10,605 nucleotides of DNA from an uncultured Lachnospiraceae bacterium (GCA_910577765.1 CAJTOV010000132.1:1-10605); one strand, 5' to 3'; positions 1-7,516 are shown, counted from the first letter of the stretch. A program made the numbers and translations. Notes: a model not told the origin generated them from the letters alone.

Positions 1-49
1 CTGGACAAAAACAGACGTCAAGCTGGCTTGTAAGACTGTTTTTGTCCAG
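1..49. repeat. 14-bp perfect inverted repeat at window edge
   Basis: CTGGACAAAAACAG (1-14) is exactly repeated in inverted orientation as CTGTTTTTGTCCAG (36-49). The 21-nt interval carries a smaller inverted repeat, CAAGC (19-23) and GCTTG (26-30), so the whole element could fold as a two-tier hairpin. A short TTTT follows (50-53), so it could act as a weak terminator for a gene lying to the left, or it could be an insertion-sequence end. The first base of the window is the first base of the arm, so the arm may continue outside, or this may be a contig-end artefact like the one at the right edge. Confidence 0.6.
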
Positions 50-85
50 TTTTCCCCGCCCCGTGAACTGTAACTGCATAAAAGC

Positions 86-114
86 TTTACATGCTTTCAT
101 CCTTCTATTATAAT
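86..114 (+). promoter_or_regulatory. sigma-A-type promoter for the small ORF
   Basis: A -35 box TTTACA (86-91) and a perfect -10 box TATAAT (109-114) are separated by 17 bp, the optimal spacing for the housekeeping sigma factor. The predicted transcript start is near 121, giving a leader of about 43 nt before the ATG at 164. Confidence 0.75.
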
Positions 115-163
115 GAATGTATCAGCCATATTGTAAGCATATTTTAAAAGGGAGTGTGATACA

Positions 164-352
164 ATGCCGACCAATGAAAAAGAATACAATGGTTATCTCT
201 TTGACCAGCTGACCATTCTGGACGATCTTCAGGAGGTTGCAGAGACCGAACATGCCACCAACACCCTGAAGCTCATTGACAAAAAACGGAAACAGATTGA
301 ACGGAAGCTTTACCAGATCCCGCCGCTGCAGCGGCCTGACACCCAGATCTGA
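164..352 (+). CDS. small hypothetical protein, 62 aa
   Basis: This is an unrecognised soluble protein of about 7 kDa with no signal peptide or membrane segment. Residues 12-50 are highly charged and likely form two helices: a Leu/Asp/Glu-rich stretch (14-28) and a basic stretch (36-49, KLIDKKRKQIERKLY). A proline-containing tail (PPLQRP) follows. The start is well supported: AAGGGAG (148-154) lies 9 nt upstream of the ATG. The gene has its own consensus promoter and a strong terminator immediately after the stop, so it is a complete monocistronic unit and not an open-frame accident. It converges with the MFS gene and probably has nothing to do with the catabolic operon. I do not assign a function; a small nucleic-acid- or protein-binding adaptor is only a guess. 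Confidence 0.75.
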   Translation: MPTNEKEYNGYLFDQLTILDDLQEVAETEHATNTLKLIDKKRKQIERKLYQIPPLQRPDTQI

Positions 353-359
353 CCCATAC

Positions 360-386
360 AAAAAAGCTGCCAATGGCAGCTTTTTT
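360..386. terminator. bidirectional intrinsic terminator
   Basis: GCTGCC (366-371) and GGCAGC (375-380) form a GC stem around a 3-nt loop AAT. The stem is flanked by AAAAAA (360-365) and TTTTTT (381-386), so the full pairing is 12 bp. Each strand therefore shows a GC hairpin followed by a U tract. It ends the small gene (stop at 352) on the plus strand and the long catabolic operon, whose last stop is at 429, on the minus strand. Confidence 0.92.
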
Positions 387-428
387 GCGTTGCTGTTTCT
401 GTTACCCTCAACAGACAAGGGCAGCGGA

Positions 429-1721
429 TCAATACATCTCATCCTCTTTCTTGGCCGCAAAGGCACTGACCCCAAACCATTTCTTATAGTTGGCTGCCAG
501 ATACAGGCAGAATGCCAGGCCGCAGGCCGCAAACACCAGGTTAAGGCTTAAGCTGGTGCGGGCTGCAAGTCCCTCGTTGCCGGAGGATGCAGTCATCTTG
601 CCGGTGATTACCGGCATCACATAGCTGGCCAGACCCATGAAGGTATAGTAGATACCCAGGTTCCTGCCCTTGGGACCGGGATGGAACTCCTGGATCAGGG
701 TCACGCCGCACTGGAGGGCGCCGCCTGCGGCGAAGAAGCCGATGGCAAATGCCGCAAACTGGATCACAGCCTCACTCTTTGTAAATACCACCAGGGCATA
801 GCAGCATACGGTGCCGCACAGGTCGATGATCAGAACCTTCAGGGTTCTCCATCTTAACTTTGCCATGGCAAATGCCCACAGAAGAACCGCTGCCAGGGAA
901 CCGCCGGTATAAAGGGAGGTCAGGCCTGCGGAAACCGTGTCACTCATGCCTACATAGTTCAGGCCATAGCGGTTAAGAAGCTGCTGGGCCGAGTACATGG
1001 CTGCCATGTTGATGAAACCCATAACGGCCAGGGGAACTACCAGCCACTTAGGAGCCGGAACCTGGAAACGCGCCTGGGCTACCAGTGCATCCTGGTCCAG
1101 GCCGGACTTTTTCCGGGTATCTGTCTTGCCGGCTGCCTTCTTTTCCTTCATTTCCTCGTCATAGGAGTAAGGCGCGATGACACTGATTACCAGCAGGATC
1201 ACAGACATAACGATGGGCAGCATAAAGCCGGTCTTCCAGGCAGTTCCGCCTGCGGCACGCAGGGACACCACCAGCATGGGATAGAACAGACCGGAAATGG
1301 AAATAAAGCCTTTGATCAGAATGGTAGCCGCACCCTGGGCCTTGACCCAGCTTTCCTGGGCTGCCGCGTACAGGCATCCGTCAAAGAAGGAGGTTGCCGC
1401 ACCGGCCAGGAATGCCAGCACATAGGCCACCGTGTAATTGGTGGTGGTCAGACAGCCTGTAAAGAATACGGCGTACATGACCGCACCGGCCACTGCCATG
1501 GGTCGGCGTCCGATCTTGTCGGAAAGCTCCCCGCAGATCCATACGGTCAGAAACTTGGCAAGCCCTGTGGCCGAGATGGCAGCGTACACACCGGCCGCGT
1601 CGGTCCCCCACTGCAATGCCAGGTTATCCAGGTTCTGGGATATGATAATGGCCTGGATTCCATGGGTCATGTATGCCAGATACACAACCGCAAGCGTCAA
1701 CAGATACTTTTTCCCTCTCAT
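429..1721 (-). CDS. MFS transporter
   Basis: A 430-residue protein of the major facilitator superfamily, the usual length for a 12-helix carrier. The diagnostic loop 2-3 motif A is visible as GELSDKIGRRP (residues 64-74). A hydrophilic basic central loop (about 187-222, KEKKAAGKTDTRKKSG) separates the two six-helix halves. The start ATG at 1719-1721 has a good RBS, AAAGGAGA (1729-1736), 7 nt upstream. It follows tctA by 46 bp on the same strand and is the last gene before the terminator at 386-360, so it is probably co-transcribed. Known members move organic acids, sugars or drugs by ion symport or antiport. Its place beside a TctABC system and CoA-activating enzymes suggests a second carrier for the same acid or an exporter for the reduced product. 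The substrate cannot be told from the sequence. Confidence 0.9.
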   Translation of the reverse strand: MRGKKYLLTLAVVYLAYMTHGIQAIIISQNLDNLALQWGTDAAGVYAAISATGLAKFLTVWICGELSDKIGRRPMAVAGAVMYAVFFTGCLTTTNYTVAYVLAFLAGAATSFFDGCLYAAAQESWVKAQGAATILIKGFISISGLFYPMLVVSLRAAGGTAWKTGFMLPIVMSVILLVISVIAPYSYDEEMKEKKAAGKTDTRKKSGLDQDALVAQARFQVPAPKWLVVPLAVMGFINMAAMYSAQQLLNRYGLNYVGMSDTVSAGLTSLYTGGSLAAVLLWAFAMAKLRWRTLKVLIIDLCGTVCCYALVVFTKSEAVIQFAAFAIGFFAAGGALQCGVTLIQEFHPGPKGRNLGIYYTFMGLASYVMPVITGKMTASSGNEGLAARTSLSLNLVFAACGLAFCLYLAANYKKWFGVSAFAAKKEDEMY

Positions 1722-1767
1722 ACTTACGTCTCCTTTTTCTTTTACTCTTTTGCCCCGGTCCGCCAGG

Positions 1768-3219
1768 CTACCGGGCGGCTGCCTTCCTCCTGCACATTCC
1801 GGTCTGGGAAACCAGAATCAGTGCAAACAGCGCCAGCAGCACCAGGGACAGGGGGCTGGTAACCATTTCTCCCAGCATTCCTCCCAGGGAGCCTGCACTC
1901 ATCAGTGCCCTGCGCAGATGCAGCTCCAGGGACGGCCCCAGAATCAGGCCCAGAATCAGCGGCCCCACCGGATAATCGTAATACTTCATAAGATAGCCGA
2001 TGATCCCGAATATGACGGTCCACAGGATATCACTGACATTTCCGCTGATGGAGTAGCTGCCGATGACCGAGATCACCATGATCAGGGGCATCAGAATCTC
2101 CCTTGGCATTTCCACCAGCCGGCTGAATATGCGGATTCCCGTCAGGCCGAAGACCAGCAGAAACCCGTTTGCCACCAGCAGCATCACTGCCAGCCTGGGG
2201 AACAGGTCCGGCTGGGAGGTCATGATCATGGGGCCTACACGGATGTTGTGGATCTGTAAGGCGCCGATCATGATGGCAGTCACCGAGTCACCAGGAATAC
2301 CCAGGGTCAGCATGGGGATCAGGGCGCCGCCTACTGCCGCGTTGTTGGCAGATTCCGGCGCCACCACCCCCTCATAGGCTCCCTCCCCAAAGGGCACTTT
2401 GGGCTTTTTCACGGTCCGTTTGGCCGTATCGTAGGCCAGCAGGGCCGCCAGGTCCCCTCCGGCTCCCGGCAGGGCCCCCACCACCACACCGATCAGGGCG
2501 CTCTGGATTCCCAGAGGCAGCATGCCAAGAAGCACCCTTCCCGGAGGTGTGATCTTTGTAACGTTCTGCCGGATAATGGGCCGGTCCCTGTGAAGAAGCT
2601 GGTACAGGGCCTCCCCGATGCCGAACACGCCGATCATTACCGAAATATAGCTGAGGCCGGTGCGCATATCCGAGATTCCCAGGGTAAAACGTCCCAGTCC
2701 GGTAATGGCATCCGTACCCACCACCCCCAGCATCAGGCCTGCCAGGGCCATCATGACCCCTTTCGCCATGGAGCTTCCTCCCAGGCTGCCTACCAGCATC
2801 AGCCCCATCAGCAGAAGCAGAAGATAATCCCTGGGACTGAAGACCAGGGCGATTCCGGAGATAAAGGGCGCTGCCGTCACCATCACCAGAAGCCCCAGCA
2901 TGCCGCCGAACACCGATACCACGGTACTGACCGCAATGGCTTTCCCGGCTTCCCCCTTCTGTGCCAGGGGATAGCCGTCAAAGGTGGTGGCCACTGCTGC
3001 CGGCGCCCCCGGTATATTCAGAAGAATGGCTGCCCGGGAGCCTCCGTAGACGCCGCCTACCCACACCCCCATCATTACGGCCAGGGCCGCGTCCACTTCC
3101 CAGCTGTAGGTCATGGAGATGAGAAGGGAAGCCGCCATGGTGACGGACAGTCCCGGAACCGCCCCTACATAGATCCCGGCCAGCACACCGGCTGCCACAT
3201 ACAAGATGTTGATTAACAT
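1768..3219 (-). CDS. tctA: tripartite tricarboxylate transporter large permease TctA
   Basis: A 483-residue, very hydrophobic protein, close to the usual ~500 aa of the TctA family. This is the large membrane subunit that couples solute uptake to an ion gradient and receives substrate from TctC. Family motifs are all present: VGAVPGLSVTMAASLL (18-33), a YGGSRAAILLNIPGAP block running to DGYPLA (58-86), its half-repeat counterpart GALPGAGGDLAALLAYD (248-264), and the EGVVAPESANNA to LTLGIPGD block (283-311). The two PG loops reflect the internal duplication of the family. The start ATG (3217-3219) has GGAAG in good position; an ATG 14 nt upstream is out of frame and meets a stop at once. It begins 20 nt after tctB ends and lies between tctB and the MFS gene. 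Confidence 0.96.
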   Translation of the reverse strand: MLINILYVAAGVLAGIYVGAVPGLSVTMAASLLISMTYSWEVDAALAVMMGVWVGGVYGGSRAAILLNIPGAPAAVATTFDGYPLAQKGEAGKAIAVSTVVSVFGGMLGLLVMVTAAPFISGIALVFSPRDYLLLLLMGLMLVGSLGGSSMAKGVMMALAGLMLGVVGTDAITGLGRFTLGISDMRTGLSYISVMIGVFGIGEALYQLLHRDRPIIRQNVTKITPPGRVLLGMLPLGIQSALIGVVVGALPGAGGDLAALLAYDTAKRTVKKPKVPFGEGAYEGVVAPESANNAAVGGALIPMLTLGIPGDSVTAIMIGALQIHNIRVGPMIMTSQPDLFPRLAVMLLVANGFLLVFGLTGIRIFSRLVEMPREILMPLIMVISVIGSYSISGNVSDILWTVIFGIIGYLMKYYDYPVGPLILGLILGPSLELHLRRALMSAGSLGGMLGEMVTSPLSLVLLALFALILVSQTGMCRRKAAAR

Positions 3220-3239
3220 AGTCTTCCTTCCATGGATGC

Positions 3240-3776
3240 TTAAGGCAGAATCACACTGAACAGATATTTAAACACCAGCAGGATCATAAACGTACTGATA
3301 TAAGAGATCATCAGGGCGTTTTTCCATCTGCCTTTTCTCAGGTAACACAATGCCGCCAGCAGAAACATCAGGGTTGCAGCGGTATAATGGACCACCGGGA
3401 TGGCTGCCACATAGAGAACCAGCAGAATCATCAGACGGACCACCACCGGATCAAAGACCTGCTTTCCCGGTCCGGCCTCCGGTTCCCTGCCGTGCCCGCC
3501 GGCTGCCTGGCTTTCCGGGTCACTGCCGTGCCCGCCGGCTGTCTGCTCTTCCGGCTCACTGCCTGCCCCTCCGGCCGCCTGGCCCTTCCGGCCCTCCCGT
3601 CTTGTTTTCACCAGCACCAGCACCGAAAAGCCCAGGCACAGGGCGGATATGAAAAGAGGATATCCCGCCGGTGAGGTCATGGTAAGCTCCCCCGGCGGCA
3701 CCAGGAAAAAGGAGCCTGCAAAAAACAACAGGGCCAGGATGGTCCAGAACAAAGAGAATCTAACGGCCCCCTTCAC
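3240..3776 (-). CDS. tctB: tripartite tricarboxylate transporter small permease TctB
   Basis: The small four-helix membrane subunit that partners TctA. I place the start at GTG 3776-3774, giving 178 aa. This GTG overlaps the tctC stop (GTGA) and sits 5-6 nt after AGGAGGAG. The longer frame reaching 3968 would add about 63 polar residues that are merely tctC read in another frame. Predicted helices lie at about 7-26, 39-57, 110-130 and 132-146/153-176 (closely spaced hydrophobic blocks). The loop between helices 2 and 3 (58-109) is unusually long, basic at first (KTRREGRKG), then a Gly/Glu/Pro-rich stretch made of three 12-residue repeats. TctB proteins diverge strongly in sequence, so the call rests on size, topology and position between tctC and tctA. 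Confidence 0.9.
   Translation of the reverse strand: MKGAVRFSLFWTILALLFFAGSFFLVPPGELTMTSPAGYPLFISALCLGFSVLVLVKTRREGRKGQAAGGAGSEPEEQTAGGHGSDPESQAAGGHGREPEAGPGKQVFDPVVVRLMILLVLYVAAIPVVHYTAATLMFLLAALCYLRKGRWKNALMISYISTFMILLVFKYLFSVILP
3478..3585 (-). repeat. three tandem 36-bp repeats inside tctB
   Basis: Three adjacent 36-bp units (3478-3513, 3514-3549, 3550-3585) share TCCGGnTCnCTGCC-type starts and CCGCCGGCTG-type centres. They encode the 12-residue units AGSEPEEQTAGG / HGSDPESQAAGG / HGREPEAG-like in the loop between helices 2 and 3. Because 36 is divisible by three, gain or loss of a unit would keep the frame. The first two units are most alike and the third has drifted. Confidence 0.8.
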
Positions 3777-4819
3777 TGCGTCTCCTCCTCTCCCAGCCGT
3801 TCCAGCCCGAAATTGGCCGGCGAATAAAGAGCCTGCCCGGAATCGTAGAGAATCCAGGTGGTCACCTGCTGCCACTTCCGGATGTAGGCCCTGGCCTCCT
3901 CCCCGGTAAATCCCAGGGGTGTAATGTGGTTTTCCTCCAGAAATGTCTGGAATCCCTGACTTTCCCACCCTCTGCGGAATGCTTCCGACAAGGTGGCCTT
4001 CACATCCCCCGGGGTGTCGTCGTCCACAAAGACTCCCACAAAGGTCCCCCAGGGAAAATACCGGCCATAGTCCGGATAAATCTCTGAAATAGCCGGAACA
4101 TCCGGCTCGCTTTCCAGCCGCTGTCCGGAAAACACCGCCAGAATCCGGATACTTCCGTCTTTCACAAAGTCTACGGCACTGGAATAGTTGATCACCGTCA
4201 CATCCGCATGACCTCCCAGCAGTGCGGTGATCACTGCCGCATCCCCGTCAAAGGGCACCTGGTTAAAGGACACCCCGCTGACGGCTTCCATCATGGCTGC
4301 CACATTGGAGGTAAGGCCCCCTGCGCCGGTGGTGGCCAGGTGGATACTGTCCGGATTTTCCAGGGCCTCTGCAAACAGGGCTTCCACGGTGGTGTACGCT
4401 GCGTCTGCTGCCGTCACCAGCACCGCGGTCTGCTGTCCGGCCAGAATCACCGGATAATAATCGTCGTAATCAATACCGGAAAGGCCCATGACCTTGTACA
4501 GCGGCGGATTCTCCGAGTTAAACAGCAGGGAGTAGCCGTCGGCAGGCTGCCGCTTGACAAACTCCGTGGCAACACTGCCGGAAGCGCCGGTCTTATTCTG
4601 GATGATGATGCTGGTGCCCAGTTCCCGGGCCCCGTAGACCGACAGGGCCCTGCTGACCACATCCGTAGGGCCTCCTGCTCCCCATGCCACATAGCCGCTT
4701 ATATTGCCGGCGGGATAAGGCCGGGTGTAAAAATGCAGCCCTCCGTACAGCTCCACCGCCGCTACCACCGTGCTGACAGCCAGGAGGATGCCGGTTGTCA
4801 GTTTCTTCCGTCTGTTCAT
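3773..4819 (-). CDS. tctC: TctC-family substrate-binding protein
   Basis: The extracytoplasmic solute receptor (Bug/TctC family) of the tripartite system; 348 aa from the chosen start. The family signature is clear: the WGAGGPTD loop (46-53) matching the usual PFxAGGxtD, NKTGASGSVATEFV (75-88) matching ENRPGAGGxxGxxxV, and PADGYSLL (92-99) matching PDGYTL. The start at ATG 4817-4819 gives a classical N terminus, MNRRKK then a hydrophobic segment (about 8-25), preceded by GGGAGGGAGG. An earlier in-frame ATG (4913-4915) overlaps the CoA-transferase stop as ATGA but has no good RBS and would put 32 polar residues before the signal. There is no cysteine anywhere in the protein, so it is not a lipoprotein; the N-terminal helix may stay as an anchor. 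It is followed by tctB with a GTGA overlap. Confidence 0.93.
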   Translation of the reverse strand: MNRRKKLTTGILLAVSTVVAAVELYGGLHFYTRPYPAGNISGYVAWGAGGPTDVVSRALSVYGARELGTSIIIQNKTGASGSVATEFVKRQPADGYSLLFNSENPPLYKVMGLSGIDYDDYYPVILAGQQTAVLVTAADAAYTTVEALFAEALENPDSIHLATTGAGGLTSNVAAMMEAVSGVSFNQVPFDGDAAVITALLGGHADVTVINYSSAVDFVKDGSIRILAVFSGQRLESEPDVPAISEIYPDYGRYFPWGTFVGVFVDDDTPGDVKATLSEAFRRGWESQGFQTFLEENHITPLGFTGEEARAYIRKWQQVTTWILYDSGQALYSPANFGLERLGEEETQ

Positions 4820-4911
4820 CGGGCCTCCCTCCCCCGGCTGCGCTGTCTGCACGTCTGCCGGCCCTGTCCGGTCTCTGTCTTCACGGGCTATACCGGTACA
4901 TGGTTTCCGGG

Positions 4912-6132
4912 TCATGCCCCCAGACTCTTCTTTCCTTCCACTGCACCCTCTGCCATGTATTCCTCAATAAGGCTGTCCGTATATCCCAGCTCCTTCATCA
5001 CCTCCCGGGTGTCGGACCCCTGGGCTCTGGTTACCCGGTATTCCGGCGTCAGGCTTTGGAACTTCACCGGATTGGTGGGAATATTGCGCTTCCCGGAAGG
5101 GCAGTCCAGCTTTGTGAGAACCTCATTGGCCCAGGCCTGCTCATCCTCGTAGATATCCAGGGGCTCATAGCATGCCTCGCAGGGAATATCGTTTTCCTTG
5201 AAGATCCTGCGGATGTCCTGAAGATCAAACTGGCCGATGGCCTGGTCCATGATCTCCACCACTTCCCGGTTCTTTCCCAGCTCATTGAGATGGTCACAGT
5301 TACAGTAGTCGGCATGGTCTTTCAGATCCTCCCGGCCGATTAAGGTCATCACCTTGTTGTAATCCCGGTCATACTGGGGCGCACAAAGGGCCAGCAGCTT
5401 TCCGTCCCTGGTACGGTACACATTGTTGGTGGGGCAGATCACCTCAAACCGGCTCTTGGGATATGCGTTGCCGTACTGGGCCGATACCATGGCCGTGCTG
5501 AGCATGAAGGTGGCTGCGTGCTGGAGGCTTACGGTTATCTTGTCCCCCCGGCCTGTACGGCTCCGGTTGTACAGCGCCGCGCAGATGCCTGAGGCCAGGC
5601 CCAGGGATACCTGGAAATCCCCGTACCCGTTGGTGGGAATCATGGGGTCTCCGCCTTTGTTGACCGTGGTTCCGAACACACCGCCCCGGGCCATGTAGCA
5701 GGTCACGTCAAATCCGGCGGTATCCTTCTCCGGCCCTTTCTCCCCATAGCCCAGACACTGGGCCCAGACCACCCTGGGGAAGCGCTCTTTTACGGTGTCA
5801 TAATCCAGACCAAGCTTTACCAGGGATTTGGTGCGGATGTTGGTGATAAATACATCTGCCTCGGACAAAAGCTTTTCCATGACCTCCATGCCTTTGGGGT
5901 TCTTCAGGTTCAGGGTGATGAACCGTTTGTTCATATTGGACATATCAAAGCCCAGGTTTTCCTCATCCGTATAGGGCATTCCGAACACGGCTCCCTGGGT
6001 ACGCCCCGGGTCTCCGGCTGCGGATTCCACCTTGATCACATCGGCTCCCCACTCTCCCAGCACCCGGGCTGCGGTAGGGGCTGCCAGAAATGTGGTAAGG
6101 TCTACAACTTTTACGCCTTCTAAGGGTTTCAT
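4912..6132 (-). CDS. family III (CaiB/BaiF) CoA-transferase, FldA/HadA-like
   Basis: Transfers CoA between a CoA thioester and a free carboxylate without ATP. From the chosen ATG (6130-6132) it is 406 aa, normal for the family, beginning MKPLEGVKVVDLTTFLAAPTA with the family N-terminal fold and ADVIKVE (30-36). The predicted catalytic aspartate, which forms the mixed anhydride, is D172 in NGYGDFQ, aligned with the GD of formyl-CoA transferase. GYGEKGPEKDTAGFD (128-142) and the late DEQAWANE segment closely resemble, from memory, phenyllactate/2-hydroxyisocaproate CoA-transferases (FldA, HadA) of clostridia. The RBS GGGAGG (6143-6148) is 10 nt upstream; the frame extends to 6249 but those residues lack family similarity. 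It lies between the acyl-CoA dehydrogenase and the transporter, pointing to activation of the imported acid. The exact acid is unknown. Confidence 0.93.
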   Translation of the reverse strand: MKPLEGVKVVDLTTFLAAPTAARVLGEWGADVIKVESAAGDPGRTQGAVFGMPYTDEENLGFDMSNMNKRFITLNLKNPKGMEVMEKLLSEADVFITNIRTKSLVKLGLDYDTVKERFPRVVWAQCLGYGEKGPEKDTAGFDVTCYMARGGVFGTTVNKGGDPMIPTNGYGDFQVSLGLASGICAALYNRSRTGRGDKITVSLQHAATFMLSTAMVSAQYGNAYPKSRFEVICPTNNVYRTRDGKLLALCAPQYDRDYNKVMTLIGREDLKDHADYCNCDHLNELGKNREVVEIMDQAIGQFDLQDIRRIFKENDIPCEACYEPLDIYEDEQAWANEVLTKLDCPSGKRNIPTNPVKFQSLTPEYRVTRAQGSDTREVMKELGYTDSLIEEYMAEGAVEGKKSLGA

Positions 6133-6142
6133 TCTGTTCTTA

Positions 6143-6315
6143 CCTCCCGTTGTTCCTGCAGGCTTTGGGGCCTGCCGGTTCCCCACCGGCAGGATTCCCT
6201 CTGCCCATACTTCCTTCCACTGGAAAAGGATGCGTCCATGCCTTTCCATGCAGTCTCTGGACCCATCCTTTTCCGGGCGCCGGAAGCACCCGTGGCCCTG
6301 CCTACGGTCCGGCGC
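6143..6315 (-). other. hairpin-rich intercistronic spacer
   Basis: The 208 bp between the acyl-CoA dehydrogenase stop (6341) and the CoA-transferase start (6132) contain no gene but carry four inverted repeats. In minus-strand order these are: GCGCCGGA/TCCGGCGC (6277-6284 and 6308-6315, perfect 8 bp); a 17-bp stem with one mismatch (6222-6238 and 6258-6274); a 9-bp GC stem CCTGCCGGT/ACCGGCAGG (6171-6179 and 6185-6193); and GCAGGC/GCCTGC (6158-6163 and 6170-6175). The last two share bases 6171-6175 and cannot form together. None is followed by a U tract on the minus strand, so they are not ordinary terminators. The RBS of the next gene (6143-6148) follows directly. A role in mRNA stability, processing or conditional translation is possible. 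Confidence 0.6.
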
Positions 6316-6340
6316 TCTTCTATAAAAGTCGATACCCGCT

Positions 6341-7516
6341 TTAGTACTGGCCGTATTCGATGTGTCCGCCGATCTTGTCCAGGCCCCTGAAGGCAGTCAG
6401 TCTCTGGACGGTCCTGGGACCTTCCTCCAGCCACATGGCGCGGCAGTCACGGTACAGACGCTCTACCGGACCATAAGCACAGTCCTCAAAATAGCCGATT
6501 CCGCCGAAGATCTCCAGCATGGCGTCGGATACTACACGGACCGTGTCAATGCTGTGAAGCTTACACATGGCAGCCTTCATGTCAATGGGCTTTCCGTCGT
6601 CATAATCCTTGGCGAAATCCCAGATCATCAGACGCAGGGCGTGAATCTGGGTACCCATATCCGCGATGGTCTGCTGGATGGCCTGGCGTTTGCACAGGGG
6701 CTTTCCAAAGGTGATCCGGTCGTGGGTCCGCTTAATGGTCATCTCCAGCATTCTCTGGGCCATACCCAGGTTGGACACGGCAATATGTGCACGGGACACA
6801 GCCAGGGAGTGCATGGCAATCTCCAGACCCATGCCTTCCTGCCCAAGAAGGTATTTCTTATGTACCCGCATGTTGGTGAACTTCAGTCCTGCATGGCCGG
6901 CACCCCGGCAGCCCATCATGTGAGGCATGGGTACGATCTCATAACCGGGCGTGTTCACATCCACGAAAAAGGCGGACAGGCGGCTGTCCTTGTCGGAGTT
7001 AGGGTCCGTGGACACGATCAGGTAAGTAAAGTCAGAACAGTCGGTATGGGAGATCAGGGTCTTCTCTCCGTTGATCACATAGTAATCCCCGTCTTTGATG
7101 GCAGTGGTATGGATATCTGCCCCTGTGCCGCCGGTCTCCTCGGTCAGCGCAAAGTTGGCGTAGAGGGTCTTATCCTGGAATTTGTCCATGTACTGGGCCT
7201 TCAGCTCCTCGCTTCCGAAATCATCCAGGATTCTCCAGTCAAGGTCTGCGGCGTGGTGCAGATGCATCCGCATGCCGCCGGGCCCCCGGGAGAACTCTTC
7301 CTGCACCATGAGAATCTGGCGCTCGGACAGTCCGAATCCGCCGTACTTCTCCGGCAGGGCAAACCGGTACAGATCATTCTTGATGGCCAGATCGTAGAAC
7401 TCTTTGGGGAAGGTGTTGGTCACCTCAATCTCCTTCTGCATCTCGTCAAACGGGCCCTCGGCCAGTGCGCGGATCTGAAGCAGATAATCCTGAAATTCTT
7501 TCTCTGTCAGTTTCAT
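6341..7516 (-). CDS. acyl-CoA dehydrogenase family protein
   Basis: A 391-residue FAD flavoprotein of the usual length for acyl-CoA dehydrogenases, acting at the alpha-beta bond of an acyl-CoA. Visible family marks are ALTEETGGTGAD (123-134, FAD/substrate loop), INGEKTLISH (148-157), DRITFGKPL (266-274, FAD contact across the dimer) and the C-terminal FGGIGY (337-342) to VERLYRDCR (351-359). E365 in LEEGPRTVQ is in the place of the catalytic base of medium-chain enzymes. The start is firm: AAAGGAGG (7523-7530) lies 6 nt before the ATG. It is the first gene of the operon, behind the promoter at 7582-7610, and divergent from the LysR gene. Next to a family III CoA-transferase it may work like CaiA or AcdA, reducing an enoyl-CoA; the direction and substrate are inference. 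No Etf genes lie in the window. Confidence 0.95.
   Translation of the reverse strand: MKLTEKEFQDYLLQIRALAEGPFDEMQKEIEVTNTFPKEFYDLAIKNDLYRFALPEKYGGFGLSERQILMVQEEFSRGPGGMRMHLHHAADLDWRILDDFGSEELKAQYMDKFQDKTLYANFALTEETGGTGADIHTTAIKDGDYYVINGEKTLISHTDCSDFTYLIVSTDPNSDKDSRLSAFFVDVNTPGYEIVPMPHMMGCRGAGHAGLKFTNMRVHKKYLLGQEGMGLEIAMHSLAVSRAHIAVSNLGMAQRMLEMTIKRTHDRITFGKPLCKRQAIQQTIADMGTQIHALRLMIWDFAKDYDDGKPIDMKAAMCKLHSIDTVRVVSDAMLEIFGGIGYFEDCAYGPVERLYRDCRAMWLEEGPRTVQRLTAFRGLDKIGGHIEYGQY

Noticed and set aside
3777..3968. N-terminal extension of tctB to an ATG at 3968
   Set aside because: The added residues are polar, are the tctC gene read in another frame, and lack a signal or family similarity; GTG 3776 has an ideal RBS and a GTGA overlap.
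6133..6249. Longer start for the CoA-transferase at 6249
   Set aside because: The extension covers the hairpin-rich spacer and the family N terminus begins at MKPLEG with an RBS in place.
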